A DNA stretch of 64,000 nt from Symbiodinium natans. Its lineage: Eukaryota > Sar > Dinophyceae > Suessiales > Symbiodiniaceae. Location of the stretch: positions 378,909 to 442,908 of the forward strand of contig CAJNDS010002108.1 of assembly GCA_905221605.1 (NCBI GenBank), given 5' to 3'. Shown here piece after piece: positions 22,001 through 29,277 of the stretch (the stretch's first letter is position 1; the number at the start of each line of letters is the position of its first letter). Both the position numbers and the translations under genes were made by a program. Below the pieces are notes generated by a model, which was not told the DNA's origin, searched no databases, and saw only the letters and a program-made list of their open reading frames with translations.

Positions 22001-23440
22001 CTGGCCATCACGGGGGCATGGCAGTAACGCAGGACCCAAGGCCCTACAGCAGCGCGTAAGTGTTTGATAGATGCTAGCTCTCTTCAACGTTTTGAGCACT
22101 CTCCAGGCAACTTGACCTGTCGTGTGAGGAGGAGTGTGTTTGTAGAGAGCATTGACAGCAGCTGTGCAAGATCAGTTGAAGAATGTGGCAGACTGATTGC
22201 TGCATGACCCCTGCGCAAGGATGACTCTTTGCTTTTGCAGGAACGATACTTGAGAAGATTAGCATCGCCACTACATGTGGCTCAAGATGACACAGCAAAA
22301 TCGAGAAGTGACTCGAGTGACGAGGTTGTCTGGTTTTGGTGAGGGTGTTGAGTCTAGGACCCCGGTTGCCCGGTACTCTAGACCCGAACCCTGTCCTGGA
22401 GCCCGCTGTTACTCCCTAGGCCCTAACCCAGGTCGTTTCGGGGGCTTAAGTCGGATGTATGGGGATAAGTGATGCTTCCGTACTCCTCTCTTGATGATGT
22501 TCCTCACCAGTTCAAACAGCAGCAGCAGCAACAACAACAACAGCAGCTGCAGATGAGTCCTGCCTATAGCATAGTCACGGACCGCTTGAGCCCAGAACAA
22601 CCAAGCACACAATCACAAAATCAATCCACTTACTGCCCAAGATGACGAGGAAGCTTGGAGCGACCACAGCGAGCTTTGCTTCTTATCGCCCGCGCTCTTC
22701 CGCAAGGGCATTGCAGAGGCCTGCTTGTGGAGGGACTCCTTGGTCCCCAGAATTCCTTGCTTGAGGTGCAGCTTCCTATGGTGTCCAGGCAAAGTTTGGG
22801 GAATTTGTGGGATTTCGTGGGCTGCGAGAGATTCTTAAATGGCGTTGAAGCTCGCAAAGCCTGCACAGGTGATTGCCAAGAGGCCTGCCCGTGGCTGGAC
22901 CGTGGTCGTTATTGGCGAGGGAAGCAGCGGCTTCCTGGACGAAGAGTTTGGACCTTGAGGTTTTAAGTGTTTAGGGTTTAGGGTTCAGGGTTCAGGGTTT
23001 AGGGTTTAGGGTTTGGGGTTTAGGGCTTAGGGTTTAGGGTGTAGGGTTTAGGGGAGGTTAACGGTGGTGAGTTTTGGTGGTTGCTGTAGGAGTCTTGGGA
23101 GGCTCGGCCAGTTGCATGGACAAGTTCAGAGCAGTCCCAATTGGGAGTAGTTGTGGTGTTGTCGTCGGTATTGCTGTGCGAGCATGTTCTGTCGCCTCAT
23201 CTTCTCTTCTCGAAGCTTTGTTGTTGTGAGGGAAGACCGGGGGCTGTGGCTTTGCAAGCTTGCGACACGAACCCCAAGCCCGAGCTTTCGATCGTTTAGT
23301 TGTACTAGCACCGCACACTCTGAGTCCTGTCGACCTCGGCAATCCCCTTCGCAAGCCCTGACTCGCAAGTCTCCCAATTGGTCCTTACGATCCTTACGCT
23401 ACAGACCAGCAAAGATGTTTAGCACCCTAAACCCTAAACC

Positions 23441-23528
<88 letters not shown>

Positions 23529-26161
23529 ACCTCAACCCCTAACCCTAACCCTAAACCCTAAACCCTAAACCCTAAACCCTAAACCCTCAACCCTCAACCC
23601 TCAACCCTCAACCCTAAACCCTCAACCCTCAACCCTCAACCCTAAACCCTAAACCCTAACCCCAAAGCTGGTCTCCAGAGGCGACGCCCAAGCACACCAG
23701 CTGCGACAGTGGCTGTGTGGCTCGACCCCCCTTACAGCTTGGGAGATCTTGGGAGCTGCCGTCGCCTTCCCTTGGCTTTCAGGGTTTAGGTCAGGGCAAT
23801 TTTTTCCAAAGGTTCATTGCTTCTGCGTGCGCATCCGCACAAGCTGAATAAGAACTCCGTCAACCGAAGCCCTTTCCGTTCAGAGCCCAACTAAGGCACC
23901 AAACAGACTAAGCGCTGAGCCTGCAGATGATTCCTCAAACTCTACTTCTACTTGCGCATTGAGTTTGTTTATGAACGTTTAAACCACTCCGTACCCAATG
24001 CAGCGCACTCTCTACGCCCACCATCGTCAATGCTCTTCCATTTTCACAACCTTCGTTGTCATCGTCATCGTCATTTGAGGTCGGCGTGGGCTCTGTGGCT
24101 CGACGGGGGCATTGGTGGCAGCCGTGGAACGATTGCCGTGCAGCTTGCAGGCAGCTCGGAGCAGCAGGGACGCCCATTTCGGCCATTCTAGCAGCTCATG
24201 ACTATGACAGTTTCGGACTTTGAGGCTCGGGAGTTCGCGTGGCGTCTACGGGGCTTGAGTTTGAGGCTTGTGGCTGTACCATTGGGCTGACGGGTTTCGG
24301 GCTTAAGCGGCTGAAGGCAGCATAAAATGGCCGTCTAGGGTTTAGGGTTTAGGGTTTAGGGTTTAGGGTTTAGGGTTTAGGGTTTAGGGTTTAGGGTTTA
24401 GGGTTTAGGGTTTAGGGGATGCATGAGCCATGAGTGGCGGATTGAACGCGCAGTTCACGTGGGCATGGGTTTGGCCATGTTACGGCGCGCGTGCGGAGCT
24501 GCGACGTACTCGGTTCCCTGCAGTATAGCACTTTTTTGTTGGGATCATCTCTGAAAGTCAGAATTCGCGGGGTGGACACTGCATCTCAGCTACAACTGCA
24601 CAAGAGGTCCAGAACATTTTGGCCCGGGCATGCCTACTAACGAAAAAGTGTCAAAGGAAAGTCCGGCAGATCCTCTTCGTGTCCGTCGCTCTTCCCAAAA
24701 CGAAGCGAAAGCAGTGTGCCACAATCGGTGCCATGCGCGAAAGCTACACATGGCGCCATCACGGCGCTCTGCGTTCTGCGCAAGCGTGTTCGTGTTGCAG
24801 CACCTTCACTTACCAGGTTGGGCTATTATACCCTAGGATGCCTTACAAGGCCCTTTGTAGGGTTCATTATGGGTATTATAAGGCCTAATAGCCCATCCTG
24901 GTAATGTTGTTCTAGGGCCGGCCAGTGGCGGCAAGTTGGGGGTCATGCGCTTCAGTGCGGCTTCAGGTTCAGGAAGCTCAACATGCGGTATCCTGAATCA
25001 TCTTAGACTCGCCTGCTGTTATCGAGGGAGCTCTTAGTCCGTTATCCCTCGGAAAGGATTTCTACGGCCGCTTCCGATTCTTGGAGCCTGGTCATCCAGA
25101 TTTCGAGCTTGGCCGCCTATACCCCTCCCTGATGGCTGTGCTTGGTGGGACACAGCTCTTCTTGAGCACCCTTGGCCAGAACAGGAGATACACTTACCCG
25201 GTGTGTGGCCTGTACCAGAAGCCGCACGTAGGATGACATAGAACGCAACTTGAACTCGAGATTGTAGGATTTCACCTGCAATGTTGGCAGCGTGAGGCAA
25301 CTGGGGCGTGGCCAGCGATCCCCACACCTACAAAGCGCTTAACATCAAGCACGTCGTCAACTGCACCGTTGAGCTGCCATTTGTGGACGAGATCGCAGAC
25401 TTCATGGATGCTCAAGCCCTCGCGAAAGGATTGAACCCTGAAGGGCCAGGAGAGCCCATGATGCAGAAGCCCATCAACGTGGAGTTGCGGGTGCAGCTTG
25501 CAGGACGCCTCCCAGCCGAAGGGCCCGAAGCCTTCCCAAGCTCCGTGCAGTATCCCTCTCCCCGCAAGAGTAGCCAGAAAAGAAACCCTAAACCCTAAAC
25601 CTTAAACATCCCTAAACCCTAAACCCCAACAACCCGAATGGCCCAATGGCCATTTAATTGTGGGCTTCCGAAGAATTCTCGCTTTTGCCTGCAGGACGGC
25701 TTCGTGTGCCAGTGCAGGACGGCACCGACCAGAGGATTTGCGACTACTTCCAGGAAACTTGGTCATAGTTGGGCATCATTTTAAATTCTTAGGGGTACTT
25801 AAACCCAATAAAGAATATAGACCTAATTTTTTTAAATACGATCCCAACCATGGACCAGGAGAGCGTAGGCTTCTTGCGGCGGGCCGTGGACTCGCAGTCT
25901 GGACATATTCTGATCCACTGCAAGCATGGGCAAAGTCGTTCTGCTACGGTTCTGGCGGCCTTCATGCTTCACGTGGCAAGGCAGGCCGGCACACCGAAGA
26001 CTGCACAAGAGGTGCTGGCTGAGCTCAAGGCGTGTCGACCTCGGGTGAGTCCGAATCTGGGTTTTCTGAGGCAGCTGGACGACTTTGCAGAAGCGAAGTG
26101 TGGAGTTCTTTGTCCTTCAAGCTCTCAGGAGCCTCAAGCAAGGCCCACTCCATCTGTTTAA
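12961..26161 (+). CDS. Dual-specificity protein phosphatase, four exons (217 codons)
   Basis: Predicted to dephosphorylate phospho-Tyr and phospho-Ser/Thr in proteins, as dual-specificity phosphatases do. Exons: 12961-13045, 25297-25503, 25695-25753, 25859-26161; the joined frame runs uninterrupted to TAA. The ATG has a strong context (GCCGCCATGG). Around residues 20-50, NRLWLG plus ASDPHTYKALNIKHVVNCT matches the family's LyLGs..A.d..L..lgI.hvlN start. The loop before the general acid is VPVQDGTD (D106). The P-loop HCKHGQSRS (residues 137-145) has Cys138 and Arg144, and RPRVSPNLGFLRQL is the usual C-terminal motif. Residues 52-95, between core strands, look like a family-specific insertion. 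Donors are GC, GA and GA. Intron 1 contains the copia element in sense orientation. No targeting signal is apparent. Confidence 0.85.
13385..13389. repeat. Target site duplication AAATC, left copy
   Basis: AAATC immediately precedes the 5' LTR and is repeated at 22618-22622 directly after the 3' LTR. Five bases is the usual size for Ty1/copia integrases. Confidence 0.93.
13390..13872 (+). repeat. 5' LTR with the gag-pol start codon inside
   Basis: 483 bp, boundaries TGTGTTTG and AATCACA (imperfect terminal inverted repeat). The gag-pol ATG is at 13727, so the last 146 bases of the LTR encode the N-terminus including ten glutamines. Yeast Ty1 likewise starts its first ORF inside the LTR. I see no TATA box. 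A TGGCTCAAG word at 13533-13541 resembles the 3' end of the dinoflagellate spliced leader but is short enough to be chance. Confidence 0.95.
13727..21700 (+). CDS. Copia Gag-Pol polyprotein with 2OG-Fe(II) oxygenase-like insert, 2657 aa
   Basis: One uninterrupted frame; ATG 13727 follows in-frame TAA 13721. Domains (approximate residues): ten Gln (16-25); coiled-coil Gag (about 80-370); acidic stretch near 445; Gag core 470-740; CCCH zinc finger C744-x8-C753-x5-C759-x3-H763; Lys/Ala-rich tail to 840; aspartic protease VDSGA with D1196; oxygenase-like segment 1400-1545 with H1455-x-D1457, H1518 and R1527; acidic patch; integrase zinc site (H1667, C1668, C1671, H1677) and catalytic D1697, D1765, E1801 (35 residues between the last two); reverse transcriptase with D2209, YGLRQSPARW and FVDD (D2316, D2317); RNase H with ESDAS (D2501), TCEAE, GDN and TADLLTK. 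Intact. Protease must release the insert for it to act alone. The HxD-to-H distance (63) and H-to-R distance (9) match prolyl-hydroxylase-type 2OG oxygenases; its substrate is unknown. Confidence 0.95.
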   Translation: MLPYSSLDDVPHQFKQQQQQQQQQQLQMSPAYSIVTDRLSPDQPSTQSQVMTSPTTNPSRAPAEAQADQAFGSGPDPLLNWRYATSAQHPSGFRLQQLLQVQAPAEFLNMLHSEHQATQTTLSSLEDVQRRLEELGSDVQYRTERLATCVSSIAGEAEAVKADLGNVGLSLQQSDMLWKQADSKFSEMSKRIGQLEEALAMQSRANTSFEADVNTKLDILNQLVQGLQASLCQVDALGGTVDSMKDAASQVSDVMAEYGDKLRARDKKFLELSIGHDGSEDESGSGHEERTLERLVKLAKEEFMTKGDGAIWTQRLLDEQGEIEKLKKQLETSVASHKDSTKELSSILERVVANEKVTSKLQLRYEEISKQLVILSSHLSDDQVQEQDKVSRRPVSNMADRVIEQLPVEPSTPRTSGPGKPERYLMTPEAGRQSGPEAGNGWYDDDEEEELEAVQQLPPGLSTVSPDQGGNRIPPGQWKLIKDFPRLVMPQGDPWEKGMAFHQWATEASALAEAISPLLAEFFRRRLREGQELYEKRLRDGCSPPLPVVASSDKEMETRLSLALLKALPTSMKQPALEKGSSDEAVSTIALLEAACEVFMPGGVSEQVSLQRFLRQLPVANSCKELLGTLRRWRLAKQRAEYLKIPEQAPHESIAAFDGLCRQLEKKHTLLGTRLSLMRLQHNIQVPTHDGVSSYLQILEAECTRIFAEEQTASRGGPKHGDVGEYDMPAANQAAGGKGVKPLCAYYNTARGCLKGSDCTFRHEKQGGTSQKGKGAQGKDGKNGKGDKGATKSAEPKAKAKAEAKAAADATPTPSARAKTKAEKKAAKAAAKAASSTAAAAQEFEDVPALAGAACAAQESSSRPCAMMASNLNDEPDSDSDNNPSISGIPMRADGDTPEWSEVERGEFSSEEAESEGSDVLLNFQQQPEPLWTLELSVTEYMQWRRPGFVHSRASHEFVETTNPRSICWPLWWSILHDELDENEQGTIPVVDGVDILQCDIALVMFDDQIARPVFLVWLLEEETGNERYVAIIRHRQRPVVIPEEEPERSQAAPPRIAGASSARPRPATPPPRLGYPVTPLAKATAYNLRAGDARNLVFAEATAEAFESGLLVSDDEESYHFSQASADQDSSEAHPSSSDGPPTAMRCVEVEDQHDIPSLVGAKASVVASRLECMDCPVSNVAAESQTTEPSVLVDSGANETIRPWTKDINETGCRRTSVITASGDQVPALKTRDGELCIKASPTSKDWLLSVRRLVDAGGTFCWNQRGAVVSYVDQHGEKQSVRCSIQNGLPFLTWQDFKPIRIMLSRYFKTQSSSALSAKASGGDDGWTECETCTLEELMQYTWDDEVACVGAELKDEVIQNEAMARDVLSKGPITYQDVWEVIRSAALPTASRRTQMWIFGYYCHGGIVGVTNLTRQRPNLCKLVNAFLQQELPDFTYAAFQIAVDATLAPHRDITNEVGSMSGLIGVTKFEGGRLWIEDRNGTVKRRISGGEIKVGKLLTVSQQACTFDARAWHGADRHKGVRCIITCYTPRCLHKGDLEVYQRLRDLNFNLPAQKPQQAPASTKQSTNRNTDATSHHISDSDDEDDDDDALVGFEGFLASGSSGRCRVCGVTLLSHALESIDPWTSCAVEEKPLGSSFDEAARERATQLLRSKCSQGLYERHCPKCSESAGHKRKSRRLSAEDVARGTLSLDLSGPHPESFSGHRYFLAANLSVDGDDIPFSRLLQTKQSSEVAKALVSVMVQIISLVQGTPSVFRIHSDAGKEFVGGAFLKEVESCSIWATTSAPYCPQQNGRAERLVGILKQAAGSLLLHAQLPLQLWNEAILEATFLRRCRAIGLVIPKDRPHMGDAVLVRKPSSTDAHPFAPKAEEGVFLANDERTPGGARVMVVRNGRNSVRVVRMPVLIDKQSARWRLEKGPQDQVVWISTCGDIRWDAPPADLITVEEATGTAQAWNDGNTASEIIRQRFKAHLKPELLFSLFGHGFLVGPELGELAVAAAGKQDEPFQEESKDNWYRVFDAGTEDAMNEMEIALRLLAEEEITGEPVPSSIFFTGTEQERQPWIKAAGDEVLNMTTNAAWVEVNISSAREELGLGPHERLPKVLPMTVVCTRKPLLMQDDKCEPSGDAGKVLGNKSLQAPQSASEVKALEQKRFKPKVRLCVCGNFEEVKPEMKDANAAETVPVEILRLMLTLLATHLSWSALSLDISAAFLNAVLTGKEVILMQPPKSLVKLGLIPEGVWLRAMRAIYGLRQSPARWEELRDSILDGAVLEAAAGDLLPTLVIQAMKGIGGVFLITTRDAQQLVAVACVFVDDVLAIGETEAILRIGEFVLKSWKGRLQGMLSREPTQAWKRGTLEVKAKSELVFVGIQMFFHNGGVAMSQQRWVVKQLNVRGYLHLSGSPCLPQVEEGKVSKGDEKQCDPKLLKQAQRELGTLMWLATKTRPDIAATCGILSTMIVLRPDMVLQKVVGMWKYIRHTMFFGIWFAPNSGGSLSLESDASFGSGASRSRSGYLLRWGGNTLMYKSIRQTLTAFSTCEAETGAMADAIADMLRMESYVTQVGEVSEKLAMGDNAASIASLTKPRFQETLWRTRHYGLRASWVRDVLKESNIAVSHKPGSELTADLLTKTLPRLKLEQFRKAIGVCRVHDDNLQLS
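13873..13887 (+). other. Candidate primer binding site (half-tRNA type)
   Basis: GGTTATG directly follows the LTR terminus CACA. This complements CATAACC of the initiator tRNA-Met anticodon loop, as in Drosophila copia, which primes from a tRNA-iMet half molecule. The following bases (ACTAGCCC) match the conserved stem less well. The site overlaps coding sequence. Confidence 0.55.
21701..22125 (+). other. Retrotransposon untranslated region before the 3' LTR
   Basis: 425 bases between the stop codon and the purine tract. No ORF or motif of note is seen. Confidence 0.6.
22126..22134 (+). other. Polypurine tract of the retrotransposon
   Basis: GAGGAGGAG directly abuts the first T of the 3' LTR, the expected place for the plus-strand primer. 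Confidence 0.85.
22135..22617 (+). repeat. 3' LTR
   Basis: Same length as the 5' LTR with two substitutions. It repeats the gag start codon (22472), so transcription from this LTR would give a 57-codon frame (22472-22645) with the ten-glutamine tract, ending at TGA in flanking DNA. Confidence 0.96.
22618..22622. repeat. Target site duplication AAATC, right copy
   Basis: Matches 13385-13389; confirms insertion by integrase. Confidence 0.93.
22869..22946 (+). CDS. Candidate exon, unrecognised
   Basis: Preceded by GCACAG and open for 26 codons, with a hydrophobic strand WTVVVIGEGSSGFLDEE, and followed by a TTTAGGG tract at 22969, the arrangement seen after proven exons. It lies inside intron 1 of the phosphatase gene as reconstructed, so it would be an extra, alternative or nested exon, or a chance frame. 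Confidence 0.3.
22969..23053. repeat. TTTAGGG tract
   Basis: About eleven G-strand units with minor variants, 350 bp beyond the retrotransposon. Confidence 0.92.
23424..23667. repeat. CCCTAAA/CCCTCAA tract with a homogeneous CCCTCAA sub-array
   Basis: The 5' and 3' edges are CCCTAAA, but the middle consists of perfect CCCTCAA units, about thirteen in a row in the first block and more in a second. The variant must have spread by local amplification. Confidence 0.93.
23668..23783 (+). CDS. Candidate exon between a C tract and a G repeat unit, unrecognised
   Basis: Starts right after CCCCAAAG at the end of the tract and ends at TTTCAGG|GTTTAGG, with 38 open codons (LVSRGDAQAHQLRQWLCGST and on, hydrophobic end). 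The position fits the exon-tract pattern of this window, but no family is recognised and it lies within intron 1 of the phosphatase gene. Confidence 0.33.
24192..24285 (+). CDS. Candidate exon upstream of a TTTAGGG tract, unrecognised
   Basis: AG acceptor at 24190-24191, 31 open codons with VSDFEAREFAWRLRGLSLRL, GC donor at 24286; a TTTAGGG tract follows at 24337. Same caveats as the two preceding candidates. Confidence 0.3.
24337..24416. repeat. TTTAGGG tract
   Basis: About eleven perfect units. Confidence 0.95.
24810..24904. repeat. Miniature inverted-repeat element, TTACCAGG type
   Basis: Arms TTACCAGG(T/A)TGGGCTATTA at 24810-24828 and, inverted, 24886-24904 enclose about 57 bp. Related arms occur at about 55572-55711. 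Size and structure suggest a non-autonomous DNA element. Confidence 0.7.
25297..25503 (+). CDS. Phosphatase exon 2
   Basis: Acceptor GTGAG|GCAACTGG. Encodes the core start (ASDPHTYKALNIKHVVNCT) and the inserted segment. Ends CTTGCAG|GACGCC with a GA donor; the word CAGGACG also sits at the next acceptor. Confidence 0.82.
25583..25628. repeat. CCCTAAA tract near the 3' end of phosphatase intron 2
   Basis: About six units with variants, 66 bp upstream of exon 3. Confidence 0.88.
25695..25753 (+). CDS. Phosphatase exon 3
   Basis: Acceptor CTGCAG|GACGGC. Encodes RVPVQDGTDQRICDYFQ with the general-acid Asp. Donor GA (TTCCAG|GAAACT). Confidence 0.82.
25859..26161 (+). CDS. Phosphatase exon 4 (P-loop, stop)
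   Basis: Acceptor GACCAG|GAGAGC restores YFQ-ESVGFLRRAV. Contains HCKHGQSRS and the PNLGFLRQL motif, then a 25-residue polar tail and TAA. A GTGAG word at 26044 is not used, because the family motif reads through it. Confidence 0.9.
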   Translation, partial: ESVGFLRRAVDSQSGHILIHCKHGQSRSATVLAAFMLHVARQAGTPKTAQEVLAELKACRPRVSPNLGFLRQLDDFAEAKCGVLCPSSSQEPQARPTPSV

Positions 26162-28317
26162 CCTTGGTCTCTGGTTGACCCCGTCTCTCGGCCCCGACCA
26201 CGCTCCGGCACTGTACAGATGTAGGCGCTGCCGGCAGGTCAAGATTTGATACTCCTGCATGTTCACTAGATGACCCATGCTGCAGGTGCATCAACTCTTA
26301 GGCCAGCACGACTTGTGCAATCTGCTTGCGAGAGAAGTGCCAAGCACAACGCTTACTGGCCCGTTGTAAAATGACCTGTGCCAAAGCTCTGTTCAGCCAC
26401 CGTCGGATGACAGTAAGTCGAAGTATTTCTTGAAGTTTCTCTAAGACTCTAAGAAAGGACAGCTCATGTGCAATTCGAGAGCAAAGCGGACCGACATTGA
26501 GCGCCTCAGAGTGATTGGACCGTAGCAGCCTTAGCGCATGTCTCCACCTGCAACATGGTTGTCTGTTTCAAAGAACTTGCATTTGTAGCTGTTGCATGCT
26601 TTCATTTAAGGAGTCGTGCGAATCTCGCAGGAATGCGCAGTCAGCAGGGCTTGGACATCAATTCTCAGCAACGTACACCCCCGCAGCACGAAAACCCCAG
26701 CACTAAACCCCACTTCAGGAGCATCATCACATGCACATATTATATAAGTATCATGCGTATGTGCACATATATGTAAATACATAGAGAGGTAAGTTGAGCA
26801 CGATTTAAACAAGCCCTACCCACCCCCCACCCACCTCACCCCCCCAATGGACAACCTCGAATGCTAAAGCGATCATACACTACATCATGCATTCCCTGTA
26901 TTCCCGTTCAAATGTACCCCTATCATAATTTCATGAACGTCCTAACTGCTCGAAAGTGCCTTCACTGGAAGCCAAGTAGCGTATGCTTTTGGGTAGTTTT
27001 AATCAATTTCCTGGCAGTTTGGAATATGATTGCCACTTCCTGGATCGGCAGTGTGCCATGGGTGCCAAGCTGATGAAAAGCTCAGGTGGTCAACGTGGAA
27101 GCTGGCAAAAACAAAGGCGAGGGGCTGGACATGTGATGTACACCATGTTCATGGTCTATATTTACCATAACTAGCTCTGAGCATGGTAGCGCAAGTTATG
27201 GTCTCCTTTTTCCTTGTTTTTTGTTGCTGGACGATGGTAGTGGATGGTAGAGGACCATGTGGTACAGCTCAGCTGGTTCTGTGGGTCGCAGATCAGTCGG
27301 CTCAAGTGCTTGAAACTGAAAGCGCATCGCGGCAGTGGGCCACATGTCGGTCGAGTGCAATAGGCTCCTGATGGTCGAAGGTGACAGTGAAAGCCAAGAT
27401 GAGCCAATTGACACCAAGGCCACTTGGGCCTAAAGTTGGGTCACTTTGAGCGCAAGTGTGTGCGGTCTGCTTAGTTGTCTTCAGCTGCCACACTTCTTGC
27501 AAGTGTCAGTGTGTTTCTGATCACGCGTTTCGGCATTAACTGATTGGAATGTGAAATTGGTCACGCACAAGTGAACTAATAATAACTGATGGCGCTTTTC
27601 CAACTTGCAACTTTAGGCACCCGGAAGATCCCAGAAGGTTTCTCATTATCATAAGAAATTTGGATGAGCAACTTCACAGTTACGGCAATGAGCAGTTTCA
27701 ACTCTCGAACTTCCGCTATCTCACAGATTCAACTTCCTCGCGTTTCAAAGATCTCACAGTTGGACTTAATCCTCACACTTCAACGAATTCACAATGCAAT
27801 ATCTCAGAGTTAAACTTCCTGACACTTCAACCATCTCACCTGCACAATTCTCATACTTAGCTACCTCAGTTTTAGCATCCATGATGTCAGAATGCGTGGC
27901 CGAATTGTTTTCTTTTCACCTCTTTAACTTCCAATTGTTTGGGACGTGTGTCAGAAATTAGTTGTTGATATCGAGAGAAAGAAAGCCTCGGGAGAACAAG
28001 TTGCAACTAGAAAAGGTTGCCGAGAGAAAATACATCAAAACACAAAACTGCGAACAGAAGGTGATGCCAAAAGCAAGAGATGACAGAAGGCTCACTGGGG
28101 ACCTTTGAACTCAGCAAATCCACTGCGACCATTCCCGCATGGTGCAAAATTCTTAGATCGGGGAGCAGCAGCAGAAGATTTGAGGAGCTCACCACGCATA
28201 CTGTAGGTTCTGCGACAGAAACACAACAAAAAATTGTGAGCAAGACCAAATTCGCCGAGACAATGCTGAAAGAGGTGTCGAGAGTTCGACAGCGTGCTTT
28301 GTTAGAAACGTTTTCCC
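26162..28317. other. No gene recognised; degenerate minisatellite 27676-27868
   Basis: Several ORFs of 60-80 codons lack support. At 27676-27868 the words ATCTCACAG, AACTTCCT and ACTTCAA recur in order about five times with a period near 35 bp, an old minisatellite. Confidence 0.5.
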
Positions 28318-29277
28318 ATGTGTGATGTACATGACAATTCCCTTCCCCCGTGGCTTTCCTACACTGCCAACTTCTCCCATGACCTGTCCCCACCGATTTT
28401 TGGGTACTCACATGGCAAACATGACCTTGCTCGAGGCCTCCAGGCTTCGCACTCTGACGTGGCGATTTGTGGTTCTTTGTGTGTGTGTGTGTGTGCTTTG
28501 GCATACGCACTCACCACATACAGTTGGGGCCGGGCACGTCCCACCGAGAACACCGTGGCGACCGCCGTGGACAGCTCTGTGACTCTTTATTCCAGCGCCG
28601 CCAAGAACTACAAATGCGTAGCCGGTGGTTGCTGGTCCAGCGGACCAATGGACCCGAGCCCGAACACGAAGAAATACTTTCATGGTGGAGATGGATCGAG
28701 GGATGACTGCAGCAAGCTTTGCGGGTCTGACGCAACCGGTTGGTACCACCCTCGCGGGGACCACATTTACTGCTTTTGGGGCGGACAATGTAACATTTTC
28801 ACCAACAATGGCCTCAATTGGGGGGGGCCTGTGATGGATTTTCCGTCGGAAACGTGCACGGTCCTGGTGTCCAAGGTTTCTGGCGGATGGGAATGGCTGA
28901 CCTGCACCATGAACAATCAGGACTATAAGGTGGAAAAGGGAACCTCCAAAAGCCAAGATTGGGCCAATGAGCCCAATTTTGCAGGTGCGGCATCAATGGT
29001 TTCCAAAGCGGCAGGGTATGACATGGGAACCCAAACCTTCTCGGAGTCTATCGCAGTGTCCCAAAAAGTTCCATTGCGACCCAAAAAAGGGAAACAAGTT
29101 TGCCTTTGGCAGTGGACCATGGACATCCACGGGCCACCAAGCCTGGGAACTGTGCTTACCAAGGCGGAACATTTTCAGCAGACGTCATCGAAAGACCTTC
29201 GCCCAAAGTGCATCCCAGGCTACGTCGACCCGAGTGACCCTGATGCTCAGACATGCCTACATGGCAAGTATGCCTGA
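28318..29277 (+). CDS. Uninterrupted ORF, 319 aa, unrecognised cysteine-containing protein
   Basis: By far the longest single-exon frame outside the retrotransposon. A hydrophobic stretch, AICGSLCVCVCALAYALTT (about residues 45-63), partly encoded by a GT dinucleotide run, could be a signal anchor. The remainder has scattered cysteines and many Trp/Tyr (CVAGGCWSSG, HIYCFWGGQCNIF, CLWQWTMDIHG), which suggests a secreted or surface-exposed disulphide-bonded protein. I do not recognise the family. The first ATG at 28318 is the earliest in frame, but an upstream exon is possible. Lack of introns contrasts with its neighbours and could mean a retroposed gene. Confidence 0.55.
   Translation: MCDVHDNSLPPWLSYTANFSHDLSPPIFGYSHGKHDLARGLQASHSDVAICGSLCVCVCALAYALTTYSWGRARPTENTVATAVDSSVTLYSSAAKNYKCVAGGCWSSGPMDPSPNTKKYFHGGDGSRDDCSKLCGSDATGWYHPRGDHIYCFWGGQCNIFTNNGLNWGGPVMDFPSETCTVLVSKVSGGWEWLTCTMNNQDYKVEKGTSKSQDWANEPNFAGAASMVSKAAGYDMGTQTFSESIAVSQKVPLRPKKGKQVCLWQWTMDIHGPPSLGTVLTKAEHFQQTSSKDLRPKCIPGYVDPSDPDAQTCLHGKYA

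Larger units (their letters stand above)
13390..22617 (+). mobile_element. Complete Ty1/copia LTR retrotransposon, 9228 bp
   Basis: Both LTRs are 483 bp, start TGTG and end CACA, and differ at two positions only (13632/22377 and 13852/22597). A 5-bp direct duplication AAATC flanks the element. A primer binding site candidate follows the 5' LTR and a purine tract precedes the 3' LTR. One ORF encodes Gag, protease, an oxygenase-like insert, integrase, reverse transcriptase and RNase H in copia order (integrase before RT). Nothing is broken, so the element is young and may be competent. It contains no telomere-type repeat, in contrast to its surroundings. It lies in intron 1 of the phosphatase gene, same strand. 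Confidence 0.97.
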
